A stretch of 8,518 bases of DNA, taken from the NCBI GenBank assembly GCA_021839785.1, contig JAKCAB010000879.1, positions 1-8,518 of the forward strand, in the 5' to 3' direction. The DNA is from a bacterium. GTDB taxonomy: Bacteria; Verrucomicrobiota; Verrucomicrobiae; Limisphaerales; J093. Shown in pieces: positions 1 to 5,627 of this stretch. The number at the start of each line of letters is the position of its first letter. Position 1 is the first letter of the stretch. A model generated the notes under the pieces. The model searched no databases and was not told where the DNA came from. It saw nothing but the letters and a program-made list of their open reading frames with translations. A program made the translations under genes and the position numbers.

Positions 1-646
1 CGCCGATCTGGCGGAGCGCGGCCAGCTTGTGGTCGGTGAGCGTGCCGGGCTCGCACTCGAACGTGACCTCCTCGACCTCGTCCCACGGCAGCAGGCGCTT
101 CATGCCGTCGGTGAGGAAATGGAGCTGGGCCTCGGACAAATAGCTCGGCGTGCCGCCGCCAAAATAGACGAAGGAAGGTTTTCGCCCGCCGACGAACGGC
201 TTGCCCGCGTAGATCGTCAGCTCCCGCAACAAGGCGTCGAGGTAGGCGCGGATTGCCTGCGAATCTTTGTCGGTATAAACCTTGAAATAGCAGAAATGGC
301 AGCGCTTGCGGCAAAACGGAATGTGGGCGTACACGCCGAGCGGCGAGGGACGAGCGGCGAGGGGCGAGGACGGGCGGTCAAGCGCTGGAGCGCGGGTCTC
401 CGACCCGCAGTGGACGTGCTGGCCCGGGGCCTGGGCCGGGAGGGCGGATGCCGGATGCCGGATGCCGGATGCCGGATACGCGGACGGCGGGCGCTCCAAG
501 GCGGCCAGAAACCCTGGGACGAATTCCGGCTTCCAGTACGCGAACGGCGGGTAGTTCGAGACAAAGTAATTGCCGACGGTGGTTTGTTTTTCTAACGGCG
601 GCGCGTCGGGCGCGGCCAGCGGCGGCTGATCAACGGCGGTTGGCAT
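1..646 (-). CDS. HemN/HemW-like radical SAM protein, 3' end outside window
   Basis: This is the N-terminal 215 residues of a coproporphyrinogen III oxidase-family radical SAM protein; the rest lies beyond the left edge. It starts at an ATG and the frame is open throughout. Residues about 24-54 (VGNYFVSNYPPFAYWKP and following) form an N-terminal segment. Residues 55-101 are Pro/Ala/Ser/Arg-rich and encoded by repeats. The core begins at 103 with GVYAHIPFCRKRCHFCYF, where C112, C116 and C119 form the CxxxCxxC motif that binds the [4Fe-4S] cluster used to cleave S-adenosylmethionine. GGGTPS at 163-168 and TFECEPGTLT at 195-204 are typical of the HemN/HemW family. Members of this family act in haem synthesis, haem handling or other radical chemistry. 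The CYF version of the motif argues against calling it true HemN, so the substrate is unknown. No clear Shine-Dalgarno precedes the ATG. A 289-bp gap separates it from the upstream peptidase gene, so it is probably transcribed separately. Confidence 0.88.
   Translation of the reverse strand, partial: MPTAVDQPPLAAPDAPPLEKQTTVGNYFVSNYPPFAYWKPEFVPGFLAALERPPSAYPASGIRHPASALPAQAPGQHVHCGSETRAPALDRPSSPLAARPSPLGVYAHIPFCRKRCHFCYFKVYTDKDSQAIRAYLDALLRELTIYAGKPFVGGRKPSFVYFGGGTPSYLSEAQLHFLTDGMKRLLPWDEVEEVTFECEPGTLTDHKLAALRQIG
340..367. repeat. 14-bp tandem duplication inside the radical SAM gene
   Basis: GCGGCGAGGGACGA (340-353) is followed directly by GCGGCGAGGGGCGA (354-367), with 13 of 14 bases identical. 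It is the part of the in-frame repeat mosaic nearest the radical SAM cysteine motif and encodes a run of Ser, Pro, Leu, Ala and Arg residues. Confidence 0.8.
392..408. repeat. Perfect GC-rich palindrome with 7-bp arms
   Basis: GCGGGTC (392-398) and GACCCGC (402-408) are exact inverted copies around the 3-base loop TCC. The flanks (AGCGCTGGAGC on the left) are also GC-rich. It lies inside the coding sequence of the radical SAM gene within the extra repeat-rich stretch. From memory, near-identical hairpins are scattered through some verrucomicrobial genomes; that is recollection and not something shown by this window. Confidence 0.8.
445..479. repeat. Heptanucleotide tandem array inside the radical SAM gene
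   Basis: Four perfect copies of CGGATGC run from 445 to 472, followed by a fifth with one change (CGGATAC, 473-479). On the coding strand it reads GCATCCG repeats and encodes roughly PASGIRHPAS. The unit is not a multiple of three, so gain or loss of one copy would shift the downstream frame, which includes the whole radical SAM core. Confidence 0.9.
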
Positions 647-739
647 GATGCAAAATCAATTGCGTTCTCAACTGGGCGATCCTGACAGGCGCTGCCGTCC
701 CGGCCCGCCTTGCGTTTATTGTCGCGAGCGCCGCCGACT

Positions 740-765
740 GTCTCCAGCGAAAGTCTCCAGCGAAA
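740..765. repeat. Perfect 13-bp tandem duplication
   Basis: GTCTCCAGCGAAA occurs twice back to back (740-752 and 753-765) with no mismatch. It is about 95-120 bp upstream of the radical SAM start codon. It may be a recent slippage duplication or a repeated binding site. Confidence 0.85.
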
Positions 766-797
766 CCCGGCATTTTTCCCGGTTCGCGCGCTGTGCG

Positions 798-843
798 GCG
801 CTCGCGCAAACTGAATATTCAGGCGATACCGCGCTCGCGCAAA
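798..843. repeat. 13-bp direct repeats flanking a perfect 12-bp palindrome
   Basis: GCGCTCGCGCAAA occurs at 798-810 and again at 831-843, without mismatch and 33 bp apart start to start, which is close to three helical turns. Directly after the first copy is the perfect palindrome CTGAATATTCAG (811-822), an AT-rich island in GC-rich DNA. The arrangement resembles a regulatory protein binding region about 150 bp upstream of the radical SAM gene. No regulator is known for it. Confidence 0.6.
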
Positions 844-869
844 TTGCCGGCGCCAACTCGGAACGTTTT

Positions 870-906
870 TGGAAGAAAGCCGGCCGCCGCGGGGAGTCTG
901 CCGCGG
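870..906 (-). terminator. Possible weak terminator after the S10 peptidase gene
   Basis: Reading the minus strand, the self-complementary hexamer CCGCGG occurs at 906-901 and again at 892-887, giving a 6-bp GC stem with an 8-base loop. A short pyrimidine-rich run (CTTTCTTCC) follows about 7 bases after the stem. It begins 30 bp after the peptidase stop codon, a sensible place for a terminator, but the T run is interrupted. Confidence 0.3.
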
Positions 907-935
907 GACGCCGTCGGCGCGGGCCGTCCGGCCGT

Positions 936-2495
936 TCAGGGTTTCACGAACGCCGTCAGGTCACGCTGCATCTTTTGCAGGTCGGGCAGGTTGACGTACA
1001 TCATGTGGCCGGACTCGTACTCGGCGAACTGGACGTTTTTGCGCAAGGCGGGGTCGATCCCGAGGTGGTCCAGGCTGTAGCGCATGCCGTCGAGCGGGCA
1101 GGCCAGGTCGCGCAAGCCGCCCAGCACGAGCACGCGCAGGTATGGATTCTGGCTCATCACCGACGCGAGCCGCCCCGCCACGCTGGGGTAACTGCCGCGG
1201 GCGTCGTAATTCCACGGCCCGACGCCGGCGAGAATCTCGTACGGCAGATCGTCCGTGAACTTCAGCTCCTCGCGGACGTAGGCATTCATCGCCGCCGAGA
1301 ACGGCCCCAGCGTCGCGGCGAAGGACGGGTCGAACAGCGGCGTGGGCGACGACTTGTCGCCGTCGCGCGCGGTGATGCGGGCATCGTACCGGCCGATGAT
1401 CAAGCCTTGGTCGCGCAACAGTTCTTTGCGGAACCGGCTGGGGTCCACCCGCAGGTCGTTGTCGTCGATAAACGCCGCCGGCAGGCCGGTCAACCGCGCC
1501 AGTTCAGCGACGATCTTCGCCCGTTCGTCCGCCGGCAGGGTGCGCCCGCGCAACAAGGCGCGCGCGTAGTCGCCTTGCGCGAAATCGCGGGCCTCGGCCA
1601 GCGCTTTGGGCAGTTCGGACTGCAGCTCGGGCGGCAGCTTTTTGTGAAACTGCGCGGTCGCCGTGTAGTTCGGCAGATAAACGATCGACGGCAGGTCGTT
1701 GCCCGGACCGTCCCGGAGCGTGCTGAAGTCCAGCAAGCCGGACACCAGGATCAGGCCGTTGAGGTACATGCCGTAACGGGAGTGCAGATGCTCGGCCAAG
1801 CCGGCGGCGCGGAACACGCCGTAGCTTTCGCCGCAAAGATACTTCGGGCAGAGCCAACGCTCGTGGCGCGTGGTCCACAGCCGGATGAAATCGCCCACCG
1901 ACTCCACGTCTGGCGACTGGCCGAAGAACTGGTCCGGTTTTTCGTCCTTGGCCGGCCGGCTGTAGCCGGTGGCCACCGGGTCGATAAACACGAGGTCCGA
2001 CACGGCCAGGAGAGAATATTCATTATCGACGAGGTGGAACGGCGGCGGCGGCATGGTGCCGTCGTCGTTCAACTTCACGCGTCGCGGCCCGAGCGCACCG
2101 AGGTGCAGCCAGACCGAGGACGATCCCGGCCCGCCGTTGAAGCAGTACGTGACCGGGCGGTTGGTCGCGTTCGGATCGCCAATCCGCGTGTAGGCCACGT
2201 AGAAGACCGACGCCCGCGCCGCGCCATCGCTTTTGAGCAGCGGCAACATTCCGGTCTCGGCCGTGTAGGTGACGCGCTCGCCGGCGATGGTCACCGTGTT
2301 CGTCACAACCACGGGCTTGGTGGCCGCGTCGGGGATGGTGGCGAGCGGATGTTTTCCTTCGCCCTTGGGTTTGGCCTCGTCGGTCTTGGCGGCCGGCGGG
2401 TGCTCCGGTTTGTCCGGGGCATCCGCCGAACGCGAAATCGGCGCCGCTGCGAGGAGCAAGACGGAGATGAAGGTGGTGACGTTTCTGGTTTTCAT
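936..2495 (-). CDS. Secreted S10-family serine carboxypeptidase-like protein
   Basis: A 519-residue peptidase S10 homologue, alpha/beta-hydrolase fold, probably exported to the periplasm. Residues 1-23 form a signal peptide: MKTR, a hydrophobic stretch FISVLLLAAAPI, then SRS-ADA. A Lys/Pro/Glu-rich linker follows to about residue 50. CFNGGPGSSS at 118-127 is the oxyanion-hole motif. CGESYG at 221-226 carries the likely catalytic Ser224. GGLRDLACP near 459-467 gives Asp463. ESGHMMY near 494-500 gives His497. All three triad residues are present, so activity is plausible: removal of C-terminal residues from peptides, or a related hydrolysis. I chose the internal ATG because it places the signal peptide at the N-terminus. 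The frame is open to an earlier ATG at 2585, which overlaps the upstream toxin stop as ATGA but would add 30 residues that look non-coding. The 86-bp gap to the toxin gene leaves open whether they share a transcript. The natural substrate is unknown. Confidence 0.93.
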   Translation of the reverse strand: MKTRNVTTFISVLLLAAAPISRSADAPDKPEHPPAAKTDEAKPKGEGKHPLATIPDAATKPVVVTNTVTIAGERVTYTAETGMLPLLKSDGAARASVFYVAYTRIGDPNATNRPVTYCFNGGPGSSSVWLHLGALGPRRVKLNDDGTMPPPPFHLVDNEYSLLAVSDLVFIDPVATGYSRPAKDEKPDQFFGQSPDVESVGDFIRLWTTRHERWLCPKYLCGESYGVFRAAGLAEHLHSRYGMYLNGLILVSGLLDFSTLRDGPGNDLPSIVYLPNYTATAQFHKKLPPELQSELPKALAEARDFAQGDYARALLRGRTLPADERAKIVAELARLTGLPAAFIDDNDLRVDPSRFRKELLRDQGLIIGRYDARITARDGDKSSPTPLFDPSFAATLGPFSAAMNAYVREELKFTDDLPYEILAGVGPWNYDARGSYPSVAGRLASVMSQNPYLRVLVLGGLRDLACPLDGMRYSLDHLGIDPALRKNVQFAEYESGHMMYVNLPDLQKMQRDLTAFVKP

Positions 2496-2535
2496 TTTGG
2501 TCCAAAGCAATAGATGAACTCGTCTTCCAATCGAT

Positions 2536-2556
2536 CCGGCCTTCCGCCAAGGCTGG
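2536..2556 (-). other. Hairpin between toxin and peptidase genes
   Basis: In the minus-strand RNA, CCAGCCUU pairs with AAGGCCGG around the loop GGCGG, with one A-C mismatch in eight positions. No U run follows, so it is at best a weak terminator or mRNA-stability element. It sits in the 86-bp gap between the toxin stop and the preferred peptidase start. Confidence 0.3.
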
Positions 2557-2581
2557 TGAGGCAGACATCGGCTGGCGGCAA

Positions 2582-3151
2582 TCATGTCAACTTAGGCCGG
2601 ATTCGGTCATGAAGAATATCATCTAGCGCGTTGCGCACCAAAAGTTCCTCTGCCCATCGCTGAAGGTAGTCCAAGTCGAGACTGCCGCGTTGGACGCGGT
2701 ACACGCCGGCCGCGTCGGTTCGCTGGCGCTCGGAGGGGGTCAGGCGATTCCAGTACAGTTTGTGCAAAATGATGTCCTCGGCCGTCGCGATCCAGGCAGA
2801 CACGCCAAACACCTGTTGCTGCACACGGCGACGGAACATCTCGCGTTCAAATGGCGTGTTGACCGGCAGCCAGAAATCCACCTTCAACGCGGAGCGAGGG
2901 TCAATGGCGTTGAATTGGTAAGGCGGCTGATACGCGGCGCGCACGGCGGACTCATCGATGTAGAAGTGATCGGCAAAGGCGCGGACCACGGTCGAAACCT
3001 GCGAGGGCGGCAGTTGAATCGCAAAATCCAAGTCGTGGGTGGTTCGCGGAATGCCCCAGAAATTACTCGCCATCGAGCCGGTCACCAAGTAGGCGATGCC
3101 GCTCTGGTTTAGCCGCACCAGGCAATCCTTGAGCAGCTCGATTTCCTTCAT
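2582..3151 (-). CDS. MenT/AbiEii-type nucleotidyltransferase toxin
   Basis: A 189-residue minimal nucleotidyltransferase of the pol-beta-like superfamily. Residues 21-26 (YLVTGS) give the Gly-Ser of the nucleotide-binding loop. THDLDF at 38-43 supplies the metal-binding pair D40 and D42. KVDFW at 90-94 supplies the third acidic residue, D92. TAEDIILHKLYW at 123-134 is the helix with a conserved lysine seen in AbiEii/MenT and DUF6036-type proteins. Mycobacterial MenT toxins block translation by adding nucleotides to the 3' acceptor end of tRNA; a similar role here is inferred from the motifs and the partner gene. The start ATG overlaps the antitoxin stop as ATGA, which implies translational coupling. 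All active-site residues appear intact. An alternative is a housekeeping or orphan nucleotidyltransferase without toxicity, but the paired small gene makes a toxin more likely. It acts in the cytoplasm. Confidence 0.82.
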   Translation of the reverse strand: MKEIELLKDCLVRLNQSGIAYLVTGSMASNFWGIPRTTHDLDFAIQLPPSQVSTVVRAFADHFYIDESAVRAAYQPPYQFNAIDPRSALKVDFWLPVNTPFEREMFRRRVQQQVFGVSAWIATAEDIILHKLYWNRLTPSERQRTDAAGVYRVQRGSLDLDYLQRWAEELLVRNALDDILHDRIRPKLT

Positions 3152-3351
3152 GGGGCGTAGGTGAGGGCGATGCGCTCACGAAGCTTTTGCTCAACCTCTG
3201 CCTCCGAAATCCCCGGAAATTGCGAACGGATGCCCTCGCGGGCGAGCTCGCAGGACAGCTCGTGCAATCGCAAGCCAAGGGCCAGGCGCTCCTCGCCAGT
3301 CATCTGACGGTAGCGCTCAATCTGGGCTTCCAAGGCAGCTTCGGGTGTCAT
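3148..3351 (-). CDS. Rv0078B/MenA1-like antitoxin
   Basis: A 67-residue acidic/basic helical protein with no signal peptide. The stretch EAQIERYRQMTGEERLAL followed by RLHELSCELAREGIR is what I recognise as the Rv0078B-related antitoxin family; Rv0078B is MenA1 in Mycobacterium tuberculosis, partner of the nucleotidyltransferase toxin MenT1 (Rv0078A). The order here, antitoxin first and toxin second with a 4-base ATGA overlap, fits a type II toxin-antitoxin operon in which the antitoxin is made first and binds the toxin. There is no evident DNA-binding domain, so autoregulation, if present, is not obvious from this protein. I found no convincing promoter or strong ribosome binding site in the bases upstream. 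The family assignment is from memory of the conserved sequence and is supported by the neighbouring toxin. Confidence 0.8.
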   Translation of the reverse strand: MTPEAALEAQIERYRQMTGEERLALGLRLHELSCELAREGIRSQFPGISEAEVEQKLRERIALTYAP

Positions 3352-3420
3352 GGCGATGGTTTTTCGCGGTTAAGCCAACGCTTACCTCGGTGATCTGACT
3401 GGCGTTTCTTCATTGCTTGT

Positions 3421-3675
3421 TCAAGGAGTCCGGCTGACGACGATGCCAACAGCAACTTCCGCGAGATAACGGTTCGTGGCAACGTGGTTGGAGCATCCTG
3501 GCTCAATCGTAATCCCATAACGGGCGAAGCCACCAAAATAGCCTTCGTCACCCGGCGGGCGTTTTGCTTCATGTGTCCGCGGGAGTTTCCGCCAGCGCCT
3601 CAACGCGGCTTCCGAAACCATCCCCACTTCTTGTCGTTCACGGGCATCTCGCGCCAGGATATGCGTTGCGCGCAT
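3421..3675 (-). CDS. Doubtful 84-residue open frame
   Basis: The ATG begins immediately after the stop of the beta-propeller gene (TGA then ATG). The predicted protein is basic at its N-terminus, with a middle part rich in Gly, Tyr and Phe (PPGDEGYFGGFARYG) and a hydrophobic end (YLAEVAVGIVV). There is no ribosome binding site of its own apart from whatever lies at the end of the upstream gene, and I recognise no family. A second frame across the same DNA is equally open. It may be a decayed gene, part of a dispersed repeat, or chance. It is listed so that a reader can test it. Confidence 0.22.
   Translation of the reverse strand: MRATHILARDARERQEVGMVSEAALRRWRKLPRTHEAKRPPGDEGYFGGFARYGITIEPGCSNHVATNRYLAEVAVGIVVSRTP
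3661..3675 (-). other. Short hairpin right after the propeller stop codon
   Basis: ATGCG (3661-3665) and CGCAT (3671-3675) are exact inverted copies around a 5-base loop, directly adjoining the TGA of the beta-propeller gene. No T run follows on the minus strand, so termination here would be weak. It overlaps the start of the doubtful 84-residue frame. Confidence 0.28.
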
Positions 3676-4848
3676 TCATTTGGTCCCGAAGCAATAAACC
3701 GATCCGTCCTCGGATCCGATCACGATTTTCCCGTCTGCGACGGCGGGCGAAGCCGAAATCGCCTCGCCGATTTCGTAGCTCCAAAGCTCCTTGCCGTCGG
3801 CGAGCGACACGATGTAAAGCCGGCCGTCGTCAGAACCGACCACGACGCGGTCGCCCACCACCACGGGCGAGCTATCCACCTTGCCGCGCGTGGCGAACGC
3901 CCAAAGCGGTTTGCCATCGGCCTTGGTCACGCAGTGCAGCCGCTTGTCGCGCCCGCCGAAAACCACCTTGTCCGCCGTCACCGCGGGCGAGGAAAAGTAT
4001 GGGAAATTGCGGTCCTTGAAGGTCCAGACCTTTTCGCCCTTGGCGATGTCGATGCACAGAAACTCGTTCTCGTAATGGCCGAAGTAGGCGCGGTCGCCGT
4101 CGAGCGCGACCGACCCGGCGATGTACGCGCCGGCCTCGACCTCCTTCACCTTCTGGCCGGTGGCCAGCGAGATCACGTGCAGGATAGCGTCGCACCCGCC
4201 GAAGACCGTCTCGCCCTTCGCCACCGCCGGCGAGCCGTTGATGTAGTTGCCGGTTTCGTACACCCAGTTGCTCTTGCCGGTGGCGGCATCCACGCAATGC
4301 AGCTTGAAATCGTAGCTGCCCACCAGGATCCAGTCCGCATCGCCTTTCGGCGACTTTACCCAGTTGGGCGCGCCGAGGATCTTGTCGTCGGTGGGATATT
4401 TCCAAAGCGGCTTGCCGTCGGCCGCGGAGACCGCGTACAGCGCGTTGTCGCTCGAGCCGACGAAGACGCGATCGCCCAACACGAGCGGCGAGGACTCGAC
4501 CGGGCCATCGGTCTTGCAGGTCCAGAGCTTCTTACCGTCCGCCAGGTTCAGGGCGTACAGCGAACCGTCATCCGAGCCGACGAAGACGCGGCCACGGACG
4601 ATCGCGGCGGTGGACAGCACCGGCCCGCCGGTCTTGAAGCTCCAAAGCAGCGGGGGTTTTTCCGGCAGCTTGCCCGCCGCCAGACCCAACAACGCCGGTC
4701 CGCCGCGAAACATCGGCCAGGCATCGGCGGATGGCGTCTCGCCCGCCCGGATGGCGGTGGCAAGAAGCAGCAAGGGAGTCAGTACCGCGAAGGCGACATG
4801 GCGGCGACGGTTGCCCGCGCCTGGGCTGGGAAAACTACGCGTGCGCAT
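3676..4848 (-). CDS. Exported PQQ-like eight-bladed beta-propeller protein
   Basis: A 390-residue outer-wall or periplasmic protein made of PQQ-type repeats. Residues 1-35 form a signal peptide: arginines in the n-region (MRTRS...NRRRH), a hydrophobic core VAFAVLTPLLLLATA, then IRAGE. AWPMFRGG near residue 43 is the usual entry motif of this group. Seven full repeats of about 40 residues then follow, each with the pattern SSPxVxGDRVFVGSxDGxLYAxxxADGKxLW. The last strand set (SASPAVADGKIVIGSEDGSVYCF) pairs with the N-terminal LLWSFKTGG to close an eighth blade. No methanol-dehydrogenase catalytic residues or haem-binding motif are evident, so enzymatic PQQ use cannot be claimed. Such proteins often serve as scaffolds or as BamB-like assembly factors. 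The start was chosen because GGAG (4856-4859) lies 7 bases upstream and it puts the signal peptide first; the frame also extends to 4899 without support. Confidence 0.92.
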   Translation of the reverse strand: MRTRSFPSPGAGNRRRHVAFAVLTPLLLLATAIRAGETPSADAWPMFRGGPALLGLAAGKLPEKPPLLWSFKTGGPVLSTAAIVRGRVFVGSDDGSLYALNLADGKKLWTCKTDGPVESSPLVLGDRVFVGSSDNALYAVSAADGKPLWKYPTDDKILGAPNWVKSPKGDADWILVGSYDFKLHCVDAATGKSNWVYETGNYINGSPAVAKGETVFGGCDAILHVISLATGQKVKEVEAGAYIAGSVALDGDRAYFGHYENEFLCIDIAKGEKVWTFKDRNFPYFSSPAVTADKVVFGGRDKRLHCVTKADGKPLWAFATRGKVDSSPVVVGDRVVVGSDDGRLYIVSLADGKELWSYEIGEAISASPAVADGKIVIGSEDGSVYCFGTK

Positions 4849-4855
4849 GAGAAAT

Positions 4856-4859
4856 CTCC
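4856..4859 (-). promoter_or_regulatory. Ribosome binding site of the propeller gene
   Basis: GGAG on the minus strand ends 7 bases before the ATG at 4848. It is the clearest Shine-Dalgarno sequence in the window and decides between that start and the upstream in-frame ATG at 4899. Confidence 0.75.
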
Positions 4860-4887
4860 GAGGCCCCAACGGGAGCCAACGGGCCAG

Positions 4888-4916
4888 ATTATCCGGCACG
4901 CCCGCGGCCTTGGCAA
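4888..4916 (-). promoter_or_regulatory. Sigma70-type promoter for the propeller gene
   Basis: On the minus strand TTGCCA (4916-4911) is a -35 box matching 5 of 6 consensus bases by hexamer TTGACA-like identity of the first three and last positions. After exactly 17 bp comes GATAAT (4893-4888), differing from TATAAT only at its first base. Transcription would begin near 4880, giving a leader of roughly 30 bases that contains the GGAG ribosome binding site. It indicates that the propeller gene is a unit separate from plsC, whose stop is 31 bp upstream of the -35 box. Strictly, TTGCCA versus TTGACA differs at one position. Confidence 0.65.
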
Positions 4917-4946
4917 ATGCAACGCCGCGCCAGGTTTGTCATCCCG

Positions 4947-5603
4947 TCAGGGCGGGAACTGGCTGATGTCGGCGCAGGGTTCCAGCTTCGCGATCCGGGC
5001 CATGAGTTCGTCGGCGATTTCCTGGTAAATCTGTTTCAGGCGCGGCTTGGAACAAGTCTTCGCCTCGGCGCGGGCGGCGGCGAAGTTCAGCGGATGCCCG
5101 AACTTCACGATGACCCGGCGCGGGCGCGGCAGCTTGATGTGGCGCCCAAACGCCTCGTAAGTGCCAAACACGCGCACCGGCACCACCGGGCAGGCGGACT
5201 TGATCACCGTCAGGCCGATGCCCGATCGCGCCGGTTGGAGCCGGCCGTCGCGCGTGCGCGTGCCTTCGGGGAAGAGCAGGATCGCGCCGCCTTTGAGAAG
5301 CCGGTCGAGGATGGCCTTCAAACCCGACGCGCCCGCCCCGTCGCGATCCACCGGCACCACTTCCCAGGAACGGAGCACCGCGCCGAGAATGGCGTGGTCG
5401 AAGAGCGTGTCGCGGGCCAGGAAGTTCACCTGGCGACGCAACGCCGCGCCGATGAGCGGCGGGTCGATGAAGCTGGCGTGGTTCGCCGCCAGCACCACCG
5501 GACCCGTGGCGGGAACGCGCTCCGCGCCATGCACGCGCCAGCCGAAATAAAACTTGTAGATCGCGCGAAAGGCGCACCAGCCGACGAAGTAACTGGCATT
5601 CAT
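4947..5603 (-). CDS. plsC: 1-acyl-sn-glycerol-3-phosphate acyltransferase
   Basis: A 218-residue PlsC-family acyltransferase. It moves a fatty acyl group to the sn-2 position of lysophosphatidic acid to make phosphatidic acid, at the inner membrane. NHASFID at 41-47 is the catalytic HxxxxD motif (H42, D47). FPEGTR at 111-116 is the glycerol-phosphate-binding motif. VPV at 142-144 is the usual third block. The N-terminal YFVGWCAFRAIYKFYFGW is amphipathic to hydrophobic and probably rests on the membrane. Length is normal for the short bacterial form. The ATG lies 24 bp after the cmk stop with no strong ribosome binding site, so it is probably the last gene of the tyrA-aroA-cmk-plsC unit. Other PlsC-like enzymes acylate different lysolipids, so the exact acceptor is not proved. 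Confidence 0.93.
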   Translation of the reverse strand: MNASYFVGWCAFRAIYKFYFGWRVHGAERVPATGPVVLAANHASFIDPPLIGAALRRQVNFLARDTLFDHAILGAVLRSWEVVPVDRDGAGASGLKAILDRLLKGGAILLFPEGTRTRDGRLQPARSGIGLTVIKSACPVVPVRVFGTYEAFGRHIKLPRPRRVIVKFGHPLNFAAARAEAKTCSKPRLKQIYQEIADELMARIAKLEPCADISQFPP

Positions 5604-5627
5604 GGCTGGAGGTTTTGCCGGTGTGCT

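Larger units (their letters stand above)
647..935. other. Intergenic region between peptidase and radical SAM genes
   Basis: This 289-bp stretch has no credible gene. Frames that cross it are antisense to the neighbours and show no family motif. It holds a tandem 13-bp duplication, a pair of 13-bp direct repeats around a perfect palindrome, and a GC hairpin just after the peptidase stop. The last bases before the radical SAM ATG are AT-rich (TTGAGAACGCAATTGATTTT on the minus strand), in contrast with their surroundings. A promoter for the radical SAM gene should lie here, but I could not find a good pair of -35 and -10 boxes. Confidence 0.7.
3352..3675. other. Gene-poor gap between propeller gene and toxin-antitoxin pair
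   Basis: This 324-bp stretch has no recognisable gene. On the minus strand two frames are open over much of it (84 codons, 3421-3675, and 74 codons, 3348-3572), and neither shows a domain I know. GC is lower than in the flanking genes, which fits non-coding or decayed DNA. It should contain the promoter of the toxin-antitoxin operon, but no clear pair of boxes is visible. Confidence 0.6.

Noticed and set aside
445..479. Heptamer array as a CRISPR-like array
   Set aside because: The units are 7 bp and contiguous, with no spacers and no cas gene nearby.
647..672. AT-rich patch before the radical SAM start resembling a Fur box
   Set aside because: Comparison with three GATAAT-type hexamers gives only partial matches, and the patch is not a good inverted repeat. 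Iron control would be sensible for such a gene, but the sequence does not support it.
715..745. Possible promoter GACAAT with an upstream GGAGAC on the minus strand
   Set aside because: The -35 box is very poor and the spacing is off, so it is not better than chance in this region.
645..2513. A 622-codon open frame on the plus strand opposite the peptidase
   Set aside because: It is antisense to a gene with signal peptide and complete catalytic triad. Its product is Arg/His/Gly/Val-rich without any motif, a common effect of high GC.
4942..4955. CCCG/CGGG hairpin across the plsC stop codon
   Set aside because: The stem is only four base pairs, overlaps coding sequence and has no T run, so it is not a credible terminator.
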